A stretch of 57,068 nt of DNA, from contig NZ_JBHFQG010000022.1 in assembly GCF_041949975.1 (NCBI RefSeq), positions 1 to 57,068 on the forward strand. Reading direction: 5' to 3'. This stretch comes from Alteribacillus sp041949975 (GTDB taxonomy: Bacteria > Bacillota > Bacilli > Bacillales > Marinococcaceae). This document shows positions 1-8,955 of this stretch, in pieces. Position 1 is the stretch's first letter, and the number at the start of each line of letters is the position of its first letter. Under the pieces are notes generated by a model, which was not told where the DNA came from, did no database searches, and saw only the letters and a list, made by a program, of their open reading frames with translations. The translations under genes were made by a program, and so were the position numbers.

Positions 1-761
1 ACGGCTCTTTCTACTTTACGGAGGTTTCCTCTTCCACAGGACATTGTCCGGATGACACCGGAAACGATCGTCGAGGAATGGAAACAGTACTCCAAAAGAC
101 CGGAAGGCCTGAAACGGGCCAAAAAGCTCCATAAATCTGCAGAACGCAGTATCGGCATTACAGTTGGATTGGCATTTGCCAGGCAGGAACTGAAGGCGTT
201 ACTAGAACAGTATGACCTCTATTCCCGACAGATAGAAAATTTGGAATCGCAACTGTCCGAACAAGTCGACAATCTCCCTGGCGCCGAACAAATGAGGGAT
301 ATCAAAGGACTTAGTAACATGACGATTGCAGCCATCTTTGCCGAAATAGGGGATATTCACCAGTACCGTCATCCAAAACAGCTGATCAGCCTGGCCGGTC
401 TAGACTTTAAAGAGAACAGCTTAGGTTTACACAAGGGACAAACAACCATTAGTAAACGAGGACGAAGACGATTACGCCGTATTTATTTTTAGCGATTCGT
501 CCCCTCGTCGCTCACAATGACACGTTCCGCGCCCTTCATGACGAGCTGACCCAACGTTCTGACCGCCCGTTGAAAAAGACACAGTCTCTGGTAGCCCTGT
601 GTGGAAAACTTTTCAAAGTATTGTTTGTGATCGGTCAGCGAGAATGTGAGTTAGCGACCATGTGCCAAGTGGGTGATATAGACGCACGGTCATACAATTT
701 TTTCCAAATACGCCCTTTTGGAATAATTGGACGGCATCCCCGCTGGAATAATTTGTATTAA
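1..761 (+). pseudogene. IS110-family transposase, 5'-truncated by window edge and frameshifted
   Basis: The reading frame is open from base 1, so the gene begins before the window. The first part (to the stop at 490-492) contains the C-terminal IS116/IS110/IS902 transposase domain, visible as DIKGLSNMTIAAIFAEIGD and the GLDFKENS...KRGRRRLRR segment. A T-run at about 485-490 has lost one base. In the next frame the protein continues without a break as LAIRPLVAHNDTF and KKTQSLVALCGKLFKVLFVI up to 761. The last 30 or so residues no longer match the family pattern. IS110 elements use a DEDD transposase and a serine; only the C-terminal half can be judged here. It is an inactive remnant unless the lost base is a sequencing error. 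Confidence 0.85.
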
Positions 762-883
762 GAAACAGTATCTGTATTCAGTGAGTGGGAACACATAAAT
801 CTATTGAAATCGATAGGTGAGAAATTCCAAGAAAACAAGAGTATATGAAAGAATAATTAATTACAAAGAGGGAGGTGTTTTCA

Positions 884-1583
884 ATAGAACTGTTGCCTAT
901 TACATTAAAATTGGTTATAGGGTTTTTTGTACTATTTCTTTTGATTAAAATGTAGGCAGGAAGATTATAAATCCAATTACACCGTTTTACTTTTATTGCA
1001 GCTGAAGTATTAAGTGAATTATTAGGTAACGCTGTTTATGAAGATACTCCCATTTACTATATTTTTTATAAACTATGATTTTGTGGGGAGGGTTATTATT
1101 TCTAGTAGAATACTTATCACAAAAATCTTTGCCGTTCCGGAACACGTTTGACGGTAAACCTTCTCTGATTATTCGAAATGGAAAAATTGATTTCGAGGAA
1201 CTGAAGCATAACCGCATGAATATCAATCAATTGCAAAGTTTGCTTCGGCAAAGTGAAGTTTTTCTATACAGGAAGTAGCCTATGCTTTTTTAGAAAATGA
1301 TACTATAAGCATATGAAAAAAGTCACCTTACCAAAAGACAACCTTGCAGGATTTCAAAGTCCCTCCGCAATCCGTTCGCCTGCCAGTCACGTTGGTAAGA
1401 GACAGGAAATTAATCCAAAAAAACTTGGAAGAAATTAAAACAAATAAACAATGGCTTATCAATCAATTAAGAGTACAGGGAGCAGATAAGATAGAAAATG
1501 TTCTTTTTGCGGAGTGGTTAGAAAACGACGGGTTGTTCGTCATTCCTTATGAGCAAATTTCCGCAAAACAAAAATTATATTAG
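884..1583 (+). pseudogene. Decayed DUF421 (YetF-like) membrane protein
   Basis: Conceptual translation across several breaks gives a whole YetF-type protein. It has an N-terminal membrane segment (LKLVIGFFVLFLLIKM), then NPITPF, SELLGNAVYEDTP, EYLSQKSLPFRNTFDGKPSL with IIRNGKI, and the C-terminal part VTLVRDRKLIQKNLEEI through AEWLENDGLFVIPYE. A good ribosome binding site (GGGAGG, 870-875) precedes an ATA codon at 884 where the family has ATG. At least two stop codons and two frameshifts interrupt the frame. DUF421 proteins are spore-former membrane proteins of poorly defined role. The gene is dead as written; the family assignment is by pattern recognition. Confidence 0.7.
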
Positions 1584-1607
1584 AATAATTAAATATCACC
1601 TTCATTT

Positions 1608-2507
1608 TTAATAGTTTTTCATTTTTGAAAAAAAGTCTTGTAAAAAATCAAAAAATAAACTTTCCGTTGGAAGCAGCTGTCGTTCTTTAGGTACAATAAC
1701 TCCGATTGTACGTGTAACCTTCGGTTCTAGAATAGGTTTTTTTACTGTAAATCGCGGCGTCGTATCTACAAGGGTAACTTCAGGGATTAATGCAATACCG
1801 AGCCCTGCCGATACGAGTCCTTTTAGTGCATCTACATCGTCGCCTTCAAAAGCAATTTCTGGTTGAAAACCCTGGGCTAAGCAAGCATCTATGACTAATT
1901 CACGAAAATACATCCCTTCAGGAAGTAATATAAACGGTTCCTCTTTTAATTGAGTCAAATGAAGAGCCTCCTCTTCAGCCAAACGATGATTCTTTGGCAA
2001 AAGCGCAATAACATTTTCTGTAAATAACGTATACCCTTCCACTTTTTTATCACCTTTGGGCACCGGTGCAAGAAGTCCCATATTATATTCACCGTTAGCG
2101 ACTTCTTCAATAACGTCATAATATATGTTTTGTTTTAGCTGAAATCTGGCATCAGGATATTGCTCCCGAAAAGAAGAGATAGCTGTGGGCAGTGTGTAAG
2201 CAGCCATACTTATTGGATATGTAATTCGAATGGTACCTCTTGCTGGGTCTAAATGCTCTCTTACTTCCCTCTTTGCATTTTCAAGCATTTTCATCGCTTG
2301 AGTAGAACTTTCTAAAAACATCCTGCCCATTGGAGTTAAACGGACCCTGCGTCCCTGTCTCACAAACAGATCTACTCCAAGCTCCGACTCCAGATTATAT
2401 ATTTGACGGCTTACTGCAGATTGTGCGACATGTAAATTCTCAGCTGCCTCCGTCATGTGTTCCCGATTGGCAACTTCCATGAAGTATCTTAATTGTCTTA
2501 ATTCCAT
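1608..2507 (-). CDS. gltC: LysR-family regulator, GltC-like
   Basis: This 299-residue protein has the LysR layout: a winged helix-turn-helix at residues 1-60 (MELRQLRYFMEVANREHMTE, with SAVSRQI in the recognition helix), followed by a two-lobed effector domain. The N-terminus and several internal blocks (SAGLGIALIPE, TTPRFTVKKPI) closely follow B. subtilis GltC, which activates glutamate synthase gltAB. Here the neighbour, transcribed divergently after a 566-bp gap, is gdhA and not gltA. The regulator may therefore tie glutamate dehydrogenase to nitrogen or carbon status; that is an inference. The start is preceded by GGAGGGAATA on the minus strand. The orthology to GltC is likely but not certain, as LysR paralogues are numerous. 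Confidence 0.8.
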   Translation of the reverse strand: MELRQLRYFMEVANREHMTEAAENLHVAQSAVSRQIYNLESELGVDLFVRQGRRVRLTPMGRMFLESSTQAMKMLENAKREVREHLDPARGTIRITYPISMAAYTLPTAISSFREQYPDARFQLKQNIYYDVIEEVANGEYNMGLLAPVPKGDKKVEGYTLFTENVIALLPKNHRLAEEEALHLTQLKEEPFILLPEGMYFRELVIDACLAQGFQPEIAFEGDDVDALKGLVSAGLGIALIPEVTLVDTTPRFTVKKPILEPKVTRTIGVIVPKERQLLPTESLFFDFLQDFFSKMKNY

Positions 2508-2712
2508 ATTTATTCCCTCCTTTAATTCATCTCAATTCGATATCATTGCTATCTGTAATTAATATTGATTAGATGATTGACTACATAATAAAATACACGT
2601 AAATCAAACATTTAACAAACTACAACCTTTATAACTCAAGGAAATTGTCATTTTAACAGTAGATCAAACTAAATAGAAGAAATATTAAAAACTTTCAAAA
2701 AGGTGATAGAAG

Positions 2713-2880
2713 ATGACTGAACTCAATTGGAAAAAGTGGCAAAAAGAAGTTCTCCATGAAGAGTATGTAAAACCAGCGATGTCCGAGACGAACAGAAAGA
2801 AAAGAATGCAAGAAGTGAATAAAAAATATGGTTTTAGATCCTTGTCTGCACCATATTCAGCTTTACGAATGTCTAAATAA
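2713..2880 (+). CDS. Small basic protein, 55 aa, unknown
   Basis: An ATG at 2713 follows the ribosome binding site AAAAAGGTGAT with normal spacing. The product begins MTELNWKKWQKEVLHEEYVK and ends in SALRMSK. It is hydrophilic, lysine-rich, without a signal peptide or membrane segment, and probably helical in its first half. It lies alone between the gltC-like gene (divergent) and gdhA. I do not recognise the family. Support is the ribosome binding site and the protein-like composition; a chance ORF remains possible. Confidence 0.5.
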   Translation: MTELNWKKWQKEVLHEEYVKPAMSETNRKKRMQEVNKKYGFRSLSAPYSALRMSK

Positions 2881-3073
2881 TTACTCTTCACAATCCTAGA
2901 CCTTTTCATTTATTCATCTCATAACCGCATGAAACTCATCTATATTTTATATTGTTTCTTCTTAGCTAATAATTATAAAATATTTCATAACAATAAATTT
3001 AAATCATTATTTTGTATGCTTTTTGGTTACGTTATGAGTGGATAAATAAAAGTACGGAGGGATAGGAGAGATT

Positions 3074-4456
3074 ATGCCAACTGTAGTGAATAAAGCAAAA
3101 ACAAATAAAGAGACAGCCGAAAATTACATAAGTCAAGTGTTTGAAATGATTAAAAAAAGAAACCCAAATGAAATTGAGTTTCACCAAGCTGTCAAAGAAA
3201 TATTTGACTCCCTAGTACCAGTATTTGAAAAACACTCAACATATATGGAACATAGTATTCTTGAAAGAATTTCAGAGCCTGAAAGAGTAATTTCTTTTCG
3301 GGTGCCCTGGGTGGATGATGAAGGAAAAGTAAGAGTTAACCGTGGTTTTCGTGTCCAATTCAACAGTACGATCGGTCCTTATAAAGGTGGCTTAAGGTTT
3401 CATCCTTCTGTCAATGCAAGTATAATTAAATTTCTAGGATTTGAACAAATTTTCAAGAATTCGCTAACCGGCCTCCCTATCGGCGGAGGAAAAGGTGGTG
3501 CTGATTTTGATCCAAAAGGTAAATCAGACGGTGAAGTGATGAGGTTTACACAAAGTTTTATGACCGAGCTTTCTAAACATATCGGACCTGATATTGATGT
3601 TCCGGCTGGTGATATAGGAGTAGGTTCAAGAGAAATTGGTTATATGTTTGGGCAGTATAAAAAGGTTAAAAGGGGCTATGAGGCCGGGATTTTAACTGGA
3701 AAAGGAATCGGTTATGGCGGAAGTTTAACACGAACGGAAGCAACGGGATATGGAACTGTCTACTTTGTAGAGGAAATGTTAAAAGATAAAGGCCTTAGCT
3801 TTAACGGCAGAACAGTTGTCGTATCTGGTTCTGGAAACGTTTCAATCTACGCTATGGAAAAGGCGGCCCATCTAGGCGCAACGGTGGTAGCTTGCAGTGA
3901 TTCCAATGGTTATATTTTTGACAAAAATGGAATCAACGTTGAAACCGTTAGACGACTAAAAGAAATTGAACGCAAAAGAATTTCAGAATATGTTAAAGAA
4001 CATCCAAGTGCAGAATATCATGAAGGATGCTCTGACATTTGGTTAACGCCTTGTGATATTGCCCTCCCATGCGCTACTCAGAATGAGATTGATGAAAAGG
4101 CGGCAAAGATATTAATTGCAAACGGTGTGAAAGCTGTAGGAGAAGGAGCAAATATGCCATCAACATTACGGGCTGTCGAAGCCTTCCAGCAAAATGAAGT
4201 CCTCTTTGGCCCGGCCAAAGCTGTAAATGCTGGAGGTGTAGCTGTTTCTGCATTAGAAATGTCCCAAAACAGCATGAGACTTTCCTGGTCATTTGAAGAA
4301 GTAGATTCGAAGTTAAAGGAAATTATGACTAATATTTACCGTAACAGTGTAGAAGCTGCAGATAAATATGGACATCCCGACAACCTTGTGGTTGGAGCTA
4401 ATATTGCAGGTTTTCTAAAAGTAGCCGATGCTATGATTGAGCAAGGAGTTATTTAA
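3074..4456 (+). CDS. gdhA: NADP-specific glutamate dehydrogenase
   Basis: The 460-residue protein is of the usual length for hexameric bacterial GDH. It interconverts 2-oxoglutarate plus ammonia and glutamate. The substrate-binding and catalytic block is clear: FRVQFNSTIGPYKGGLRFHP at about 92-111, and PIGGGKGGADFDPKGKSDGE with the catalytic lysine at about 140. A dinucleotide fold follows (VVVSGSGNVSIYAMEKAA, about 249-266), and the late GEGANMPST block is intact. The first Met is preceded by CGGAGGGAT. A strong hairpin terminator lies just downstream, so this is a single-gene unit. NADP specificity is inferred from similarity to the 450-residue anabolic class and not from a tested residue. 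The gltC-like regulator upstream is the obvious candidate controller. Confidence 0.95.
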   Translation: MPTVVNKAKTNKETAENYISQVFEMIKKRNPNEIEFHQAVKEIFDSLVPVFEKHSTYMEHSILERISEPERVISFRVPWVDDEGKVRVNRGFRVQFNSTIGPYKGGLRFHPSVNASIIKFLGFEQIFKNSLTGLPIGGGKGGADFDPKGKSDGEVMRFTQSFMTELSKHIGPDIDVPAGDIGVGSREIGYMFGQYKKVKRGYEAGILTGKGIGYGGSLTRTEATGYGTVYFVEEMLKDKGLSFNGRTVVVSGSGNVSIYAMEKAAHLGATVVACSDSNGYIFDKNGINVETVRRLKEIERKRISEYVKEHPSAEYHEGCSDIWLTPCDIALPCATQNEIDEKAAKILIANGVKAVGEGANMPSTLRAVEAFQQNEVLFGPAKAVNAGGVAVSALEMSQNSMRLSWSFEEVDSKLKEIMTNIYRNSVEAADKYGHPDNLVVGANIAGFLKVADAMIEQGVI

Positions 4457-4473
4457 GAAGACAATCAATGAAG

Positions 4474-4502
4474 GAGTACCCTTATAAGGGTGCTCTTTTT
4501 TA
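4474..4502 (+). terminator. Rho-independent terminator of gdhA
   Basis: A GAGTACCCTT / AAGGGTGCTC stem with a very short loop is followed by a run of seven T. It begins 17 bp after the gdhA stop. Confidence 0.85.
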
Positions 4503-4546
4503 TATCAAAAAAATCAAAAAATTTTTCCTCTATTAAGGGAGGGTGG

Positions 4547-5433
4547 ATGCTGCTTCGTGCCATAGCCGTTATTTCATCAAGTGTGTCTGCCATTATCTCT
4601 TCCATGCTTCCTATAACTTTTATATTATCCCATTTCTACTGAACGACTCCTTCCACTCTTTTTTCTACTCTTATTTAGTGCTTTTTTGATACACGGAATA
4701 TTGACACATGTTTAAATGATTATATCGATTATCTATCGGGAACGGATTTACATAGTCCTGCCATATTATCAGGCGGAAGCCGTGTCATCCAGAAGGGTCT
4801 TATTTCTATAGAAAAGATGAGATTGTTTGGAATGTGGCTGATTATTATCCTTATTTTCATAATGCTTGTTTTTCTCCTTTTCGGTTTTTATCGTTTAGCT
4901 GTTTTATTAGGAATTGGTGTATGGGGAGCGGCAGCTTATTCTTTACCGCCGTTTCGATTAAGTTACCGTCCATTTGCAGGAGAATGGCTTTGTACCTTTC
5001 CATCCGTCTTTTTTCTTGGAATGGCCGGTACATGGTTATATTTGAGAGCCTGCCTGGCTGGGCCCTTCAAAATGCCGTTATCAATGCCTTAATATGTATT
5101 GCCTGGGTTATGGTCCATCATATTCCAGATGTAGAGACGGATAAAAATGCTTCCCCGAAGAAAAAAACGAGTGTTGTGTGGGCTGCAGACAAATATGGAA
5201 AAGGCTTTAGCCGTTTCCCCTGCGTTATTATATTACTTCCTAACCGCTGTATGTATTTTTGGCTTGGTACAGATCGGCTTTGGGCAGCACTTGGACTTTT
5301 GATTATAGTCATCACCTCTGTTTTCTTCATTATAAAAATGAAGGTTGAAAACCCTTTTCAAATATCTAAGATTGAGAAATTACTGCTTCTCTTCGCAATG
5401 ATTAACGCTATTTGGATTGGTATATTCATATAA
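4547..5433 (+). pseudogene. Decayed UbiA-type prenyltransferase
   Basis: Translation over several breaks recovers a UbiA-family membrane protein. It starts with MLLRAIAVISSSVSAIISSM after a GGGAGGG ribosome binding site, meets a TGA where tryptophan is expected, and shifts frame before LNDYIDYLSGTDLHSPAI. That block is the first aspartate-rich prenyl-diphosphate site. It continues with YSLPPFRLSYRPFAGEW in one frame. After about 5070 another frame carries VHHIPDVETDKNASPKKKT, the second aspartate-rich site, and WAADKYGK. UbiA enzymes attach prenyl chains to aromatic acceptors. At least one stop and three frameshifts make it non-functional. The exact substrate class cannot be told. Confidence 0.7.
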
Positions 5434-5451
5434 TTTTCGGAAGGAGGAAGA

Positions 5452-6137
5452 ATGAAAATGAAGGCTGTTATTTTTCACTTTGACGGAACATTGGCCAACA
5501 CGCTGCCTGTAAATTACGCGGGATTTCAGCGAGTATTTAAAAAATTTGATCACAAAGATTTGTCCGAAAAAAGAAGTCAAAGAACTATTTGGACCGCCGG
5601 AGCCAGAGATTATTAAAGAACACCTTGAAAGTGATCAAGTAGATCAAGCTATAGAATTTTATTACCAGGAATATGAAGCTAATCATTCTCGTTTAGTAAA
5701 TAGAAATAAAAGATATACTGGAAAATCAAGAAGAAGTTTTGAGACTTCTTTAGAACAACTTGAAATGAAGGATTTTTTTGACGTCATTATCACAGGAGAT
5801 GACACTGAACGTGATAAACCAGAGTGTTTTAAAAGCTTTATCTAAATTAGATGTTTCCAGCAAGCAAGCTATGTATATTGGAGACAGTGGTGGTGATATT
5901 CATGCCGGCAGACGGGCAAATGTTACGACGGCTGGAGCAAAATGGCTGCCACAATATCAGAATGCTGAATATAAAGCCGAACCCGACGCTGTTTTCACCC
6001 ATCCTTCTAAGCATTTAAACTTTCTACTAGAAAGCGTAATATGTAAAAGGGGGAGTACTAAGTCCCCTCCCTTCCATTCACCTTGCCCTTACTTCTCCTC
6101 TTTATTCAGATACTCGTTCGGAACTTCTCCTCCGTGA
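5452..6137 (+). pseudogene. HAD-superfamily phosphatase (subfamily IA), frameshifted
   Basis: The gene opens with a strong site (AAGGAGGAAGA) and MKMKAVIFHFDGTLANTLP, the HAD motif I with the second aspartate retained and the first replaced by histidine (HFDGT for DFDGT). Motif II (TGKSRRSFE) and the VIITGDDTERDKP block lie in the frame of 5546-5845. Motif IV (MYIGDSGGDIHAGRRA) lies in the frame of 5778-6137. Two frameshifts and an apparent internal deletion before motif II break it. Residues after about 6045 no longer look like the family. The gene follows the UbiA pseudogene by 18 bp and may once have been in an operon with it. Confidence 0.75.
6052..6070 (-). terminator. Weak terminator of the 49-aa gene
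   Basis: Read on the minus strand, an AGGGGA / TCCCCCT hairpin is followed by TTTTAC. It sits about 20 bp beyond the stop of the small minus-strand gene. Confidence 0.4.
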
Positions 6138-6238
6138 ACGTTATAGTTTTTAAACTGGCTTAAGCGGCCATTTCGGTGCTCGCCGTGATTTTTATTTTCC
6201 TTAAACTGGTTGTCAGGTTTCTTTTCCTTGTCGGACAT
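6089..6238 (-). CDS. Small hydrophilic protein, 49 aa, unknown
   Basis: The minus strand carries AAAGGAGCAGAAA directly before an ATG at 6238. The product begins MSDKEKKPDNQFKENKNHGE and ends PNEYLNKEEK. It is very polar, rich in Lys, Asn and Glu, with no cysteine and no membrane segment; such composition is common in small spore-former proteins. The stop is at 6089-6091. It is convergent with the HAD pseudogene and divergent from ydaG. I do not recognise the family. The near-perfect ribosome binding site makes it a likely real gene despite its size. Confidence 0.6.
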   Translation of the reverse strand: MSDKEKKPDNQFKENKNHGEHRNGRLSQFKNYNVHGGEVPNEYLNKEEK

Positions 6239-6315
6239 TTTCTGCTCCTTTCTTTCTCTGTATCATGGATGGTTAGTTTTTGAAGATGAAGGTTCATTTA
6301 TTCGTACATAAGAAG

Positions 6316-6342
6316 GTTTAATTTTTCTCTGCTTAAGGAATA
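6316..6342 (+). promoter_or_regulatory. Candidate sigma-B promoter of ydaG
   Basis: GTTTAA (6316-6321) and GGAATA (6337-6342) are separated by 15 bp, close to the sigma-B pattern GTTTAA-N12-15-GGGWAW. B. subtilis ydaG belongs to the general stress regulon, which supports the reading. Confidence 0.45.
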
Positions 6343-6387
6343 CTTCCAATATTAGTTATTCCATAATAAAAGCGAAGGAGTGATATC

Positions 6388-6813
6388 ATGAATCAAGCTC
6401 ATGTGAAAGATAAAGTAGTGGAAATCATGGACCATCACAAAATCGGAGTACTGGCTACAGTGGAAAATAATAAACCCCACTCTCGCTATATGACTTTTTT
6501 AAATGACAATTTTACCCTTCACACCCCGACAAGCAAAGAGACTCACAAAGCTGAAGAAATTGAAAAAAATCCAAATGTTCATATTCTTCTCGGTTATGAC
6601 GGAGAAGGATTGGGTGATGCATATGTGGAAGTAGCTGGAACAGCATCGATTCGTGAAGATAAGCAGCTGAAAGAAAAGATTTGGAATGAAAAAATGGACA
6701 AATGGCTAAATGGTCCTGATGACCCTGGTTATGTGGTCCTCGAAATCAAACCAGAAAGTATTCGTTTAATGAATAAAAAAGGAGAGCCTCCTCAGGATTT
6801 AGATTTTTCATAA
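6388..6813 (+). CDS. ydaG: General stress protein, PNPOx-like (YdaG family)
   Basis: This 141-residue protein has the split-barrel fold of the pyridoxamine 5'-phosphate oxidase-like general stress proteins (GSP26 type). Recognisable blocks are HKIGVLATVENNKPHSRYMT (about 18-37), HILLGYDGEGLGDAYVEVAG (about 71-90) and the C-terminal GYVVLEIKPESIRLMN. They follow B. subtilis YdaG nearly residue for residue. Such proteins bind flavin or a related cofactor; the reaction is not established. The ATG follows GCGAAGGAGTGATATC. It is a single-gene unit with its own promoter candidate and a shared terminator. Confidence 0.85.
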   Translation: MNQAHVKDKVVEIMDHHKIGVLATVENNKPHSRYMTFLNDNFTLHTPTSKETHKAEEIEKNPNVHILLGYDGEGLGDAYVEVAGTASIREDKQLKEKIWNEKMDKWLNGPDDPGYVVLEIKPESIRLMNKKGEPPQDLDFS

Positions 6814-6819
6814 ATAATG

Positions 6820-6853
6820 AAGCCTCCTTCCCATCATTTGGGTAAGGAGGCTT
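6820..6853. terminator. Bidirectional terminator between ydaG and htpG
   Basis: AAGCCTCCTTCCCA pairs with TGGGTAAGGAGGCTT around a five-base loop. The stem separates two convergent genes and has T-rich flanks on both sides. Confidence 0.8.
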
Positions 6854-6859
6854 ATTGGT

Positions 6860-8743
6860 TTAGGCCATCACTTTGCACATATCATTAGTAAACGCGACAG
6901 GATCCTCTACCGGGAGTCCTTCAATAAGAAGAGCCTGATTATATAAAAGGTTTGTATAAAGCTTTAGTTTTTCTTTATCATTGTCGTACGCTTTCTTTAA
7001 GGATTGGTAAACATCATGATTTATATTAATTTCTAATATTTTATCTGCTTTAATATTTTGGTTGTCAGGCATTTGCTGAAGAATCTTTTCCATCTCGATA
7101 GAGACTTCTCCATCAGCTGCTAAGCAGACTGGATGTGTTTTCAGCCGTTTAGAGGCGCGGACATCTTTAATTTTATCGGATAGAAGATTTTTAATTTCAT
7201 CAAAGAGTTCTTTGTTTTCTTTCTCTTCTGTTTCTTCTTTTTCTTGCTCTTCTTCAGACTCAATTCCTAAGTCACTGCTTGCTACAGATTTAAATGGTTT
7301 ATCGTCATAGCTCATTAATGTTTTAATAGCAAATTCATCTATATCTTCAGTGAAGTATAAGATCTCATATCCTTTATCTAATAACCTTTCTGTTTGCGGA
7401 AGTTTTTCGATTCTATCGTATGAATCACCGGTAGCATAATAGATATACTTTTGGTCTTCTGGCATTCTTGATACATACTCAGATAAAGTAATCAATTTCT
7501 TTTCTTTAGAAGAATAGAACAGCAGCAGGTCCTTTAAATCGTCTTTATGGCTGCCAAAATCCATATGCACTCCGAATTTTAATTGACGGCCAAAGGATTG
7601 ATAAAATTTTTCATATTTTTCGCGTTCTTCTTTTAAAAGCGTTTGAAGCTGGCTCTTTATTTTATTCTTAATGTTTTTGGCGATCAATTTTAACTGGCGG
7701 TCATGCTGAAGCATTTCTCGGGAAATATTCAATGATAAATCTTCTGAATCAACAATCCCTTTTACAAAGCTGAAGTAGTCTGGAAGCAGATCAGCGCATT
7801 TTTCCATAATCAATACACCGTTGGAATAAAGTTCGAGCCCTTTTTCGTATTCTTTTGTATAGTAATCAAACGGCGTCGTTTCCGGAATATACAAAATCGC
7901 TTGATAGCGAACTGCGCCGTCTACACTTAGATGAATATGTTTTAAAGGTTTATCAAACCCATAATGTTTCTCATTATAAAATGCTTCATAATCCTCTGTG
8001 GTTAATTCATTTTTATTTTTTCTCCAGATTGGCACCATGCTGTTTATGGTTTGTTCTTCTTGTACGTCTTCAAATTCCTTTTCATTTTCTTCTTTTGGCT
8101 TTTGTATCGTAACATCCATCTTTATTGGGTAACGAATAAAATCAGAGTATTTTTTTATAATGGATTTTAAGCGGTGTTCTTCTAAAAAGTCATCATAATT
8201 TTCATCTTCTGTGTTTTCCCGCAGTGTAATAATGACTTCTGTGCCGGTTGATGATTTTTCTGCAGGTTCAATCGTATAACCGTCAGCACCGTTGGATTCC
8301 CATTTGTAGGCCTGGCCGCTGTCTGCTGATTTCGTGTAGACGGTTACTACATCCGCCACCATAAAAGAAGAATAGAAACCAACACCAAATTGGCCGATAA
8401 TATCATGGCCGTCTTTTATTTCGTTTTCATTTTTGAAAGCTAGTGAGCCGCTTTTCGCAATAGTTCCGAGGTTGGATTCCAATTCCTCTTCGGTCATACC
8501 GATCCCTGTGTCTTCAATGGTTAACGTCCGATTATCCTTCTCTGCACTCACCTTTATGTAATAATCATCTTTGTTGAACGTTAGTGAGTCATCTGTTAAA
8601 GCCTTATAGTACATTTTATCAATCGCATCACTTGCGTTTGAAATTAATTCCCGCAGAAAAATTTCCTTCTGTGAATATATAGAGTTAATCATCATTTCTA
8701 ACAACCGTTTCGATTCTGCTTGAAACTGCTTTGTTGCCATCAT
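6860..8743 (-). CDS. htpG: Chaperone HtpG (Hsp90)
   Basis: HtpG is the bacterial Hsp90, an ATP-driven cytosolic chaperone dimer. The true start is the ATG at 8743 (MMATKQFQAESKRLLEMMIN), which follows AGAAAGGAG. The longer ORF upstream runs through the CIRCE element and is not real. The resulting 627 residues match the B. subtilis length. The N-terminal GHKL ATPase site is intact: ELISNASDAIDK, TIEDTGIGMTEEEL and GQFGVGFYSSFMV. The middle domain carries the expected NISREMLQ block, and a glutamate-rich linker (about 495-515) precedes the dimerisation domain. A CIRCE operator and a sigma-A promoter precede it, so HrcA repression is expected. Confidence 0.95.
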   Translation of the reverse strand: MMATKQFQAESKRLLEMMINSIYSQKEIFLRELISNASDAIDKMYYKALTDDSLTFNKDDYYIKVSAEKDNRTLTIEDTGIGMTEEELESNLGTIAKSGSLAFKNENEIKDGHDIIGQFGVGFYSSFMVADVVTVYTKSADSGQAYKWESNGADGYTIEPAEKSSTGTEVIITLRENTEDENYDDFLEEHRLKSIIKKYSDFIRYPIKMDVTIQKPKEENEKEFEDVQEEQTINSMVPIWRKNKNELTTEDYEAFYNEKHYGFDKPLKHIHLSVDGAVRYQAILYIPETTPFDYYTKEYEKGLELYSNGVLIMEKCADLLPDYFSFVKGIVDSEDLSLNISREMLQHDRQLKLIAKNIKNKIKSQLQTLLKEEREKYEKFYQSFGRQLKFGVHMDFGSHKDDLKDLLLFYSSKEKKLITLSEYVSRMPEDQKYIYYATGDSYDRIEKLPQTERLLDKGYEILYFTEDIDEFAIKTLMSYDDKPFKSVASSDLGIESEEEQEKEETEEKENKELFDEIKNLLSDKIKDVRASKRLKTHPVCLAADGEVSIEMEKILQQMPDNQNIKADKILEININHDVYQSLKKAYDNDKEKLKLYTNLLYNQALLIEGLPVEDPVAFTNDMCKVMA

Positions 8744-8780
8744 AATGTCTCCTTTCTGCTTAATAGTTACTATTTTCCAA

Positions 8781-8807
8781 TTAGCACTCACACATACTGA
8801 GTGCTAA
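8781..8807 (-). promoter_or_regulatory. CIRCE operator (HrcA binding site) of htpG
   Basis: TTAGCACTC, nine bases, GAGTGCTAA: both arms match the CIRCE consensus exactly. It lies in the 5' untranslated region between the htpG promoter and its ribosome binding site, the usual position for HrcA control. Confidence 0.95.
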
Positions 8808-8820
8808 TCTGCCTACTTAT

Positions 8821-8848
8821 ATTTTACATGCCGCTTTTTTGGTGTCAA
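8821..8848 (-). promoter_or_regulatory. Sigma-A promoter of htpG
   Basis: On the minus strand TTGACA (8848-8843), 16 bp, TAAAAT (8826-8821). The CIRCE element starts about 14 bp downstream, around the expected transcription start. Confidence 0.8.
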
Positions 8849-8955
8849 TATCTTTCAAATTATCCCTCGAACTTTTCTTTTGAATAAACTAATATCTAAA
8901 TTTAAATGGTCTGTTTTTCCTTTCCTTTCTATATTTATATATAAGGGGGAGAAGA

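Noticed and set aside
2685..2909. Minus-strand ORF of 74 codons between gltC and gdhA
   Set aside because: No ribosome binding site; it is the antisense of the better supported 55-aa gene.
8744..8791. N-terminal extension of HtpG
   Set aside because: It runs into the CIRCE element; AGAAAGGAG directly precedes the ATG at 8743.
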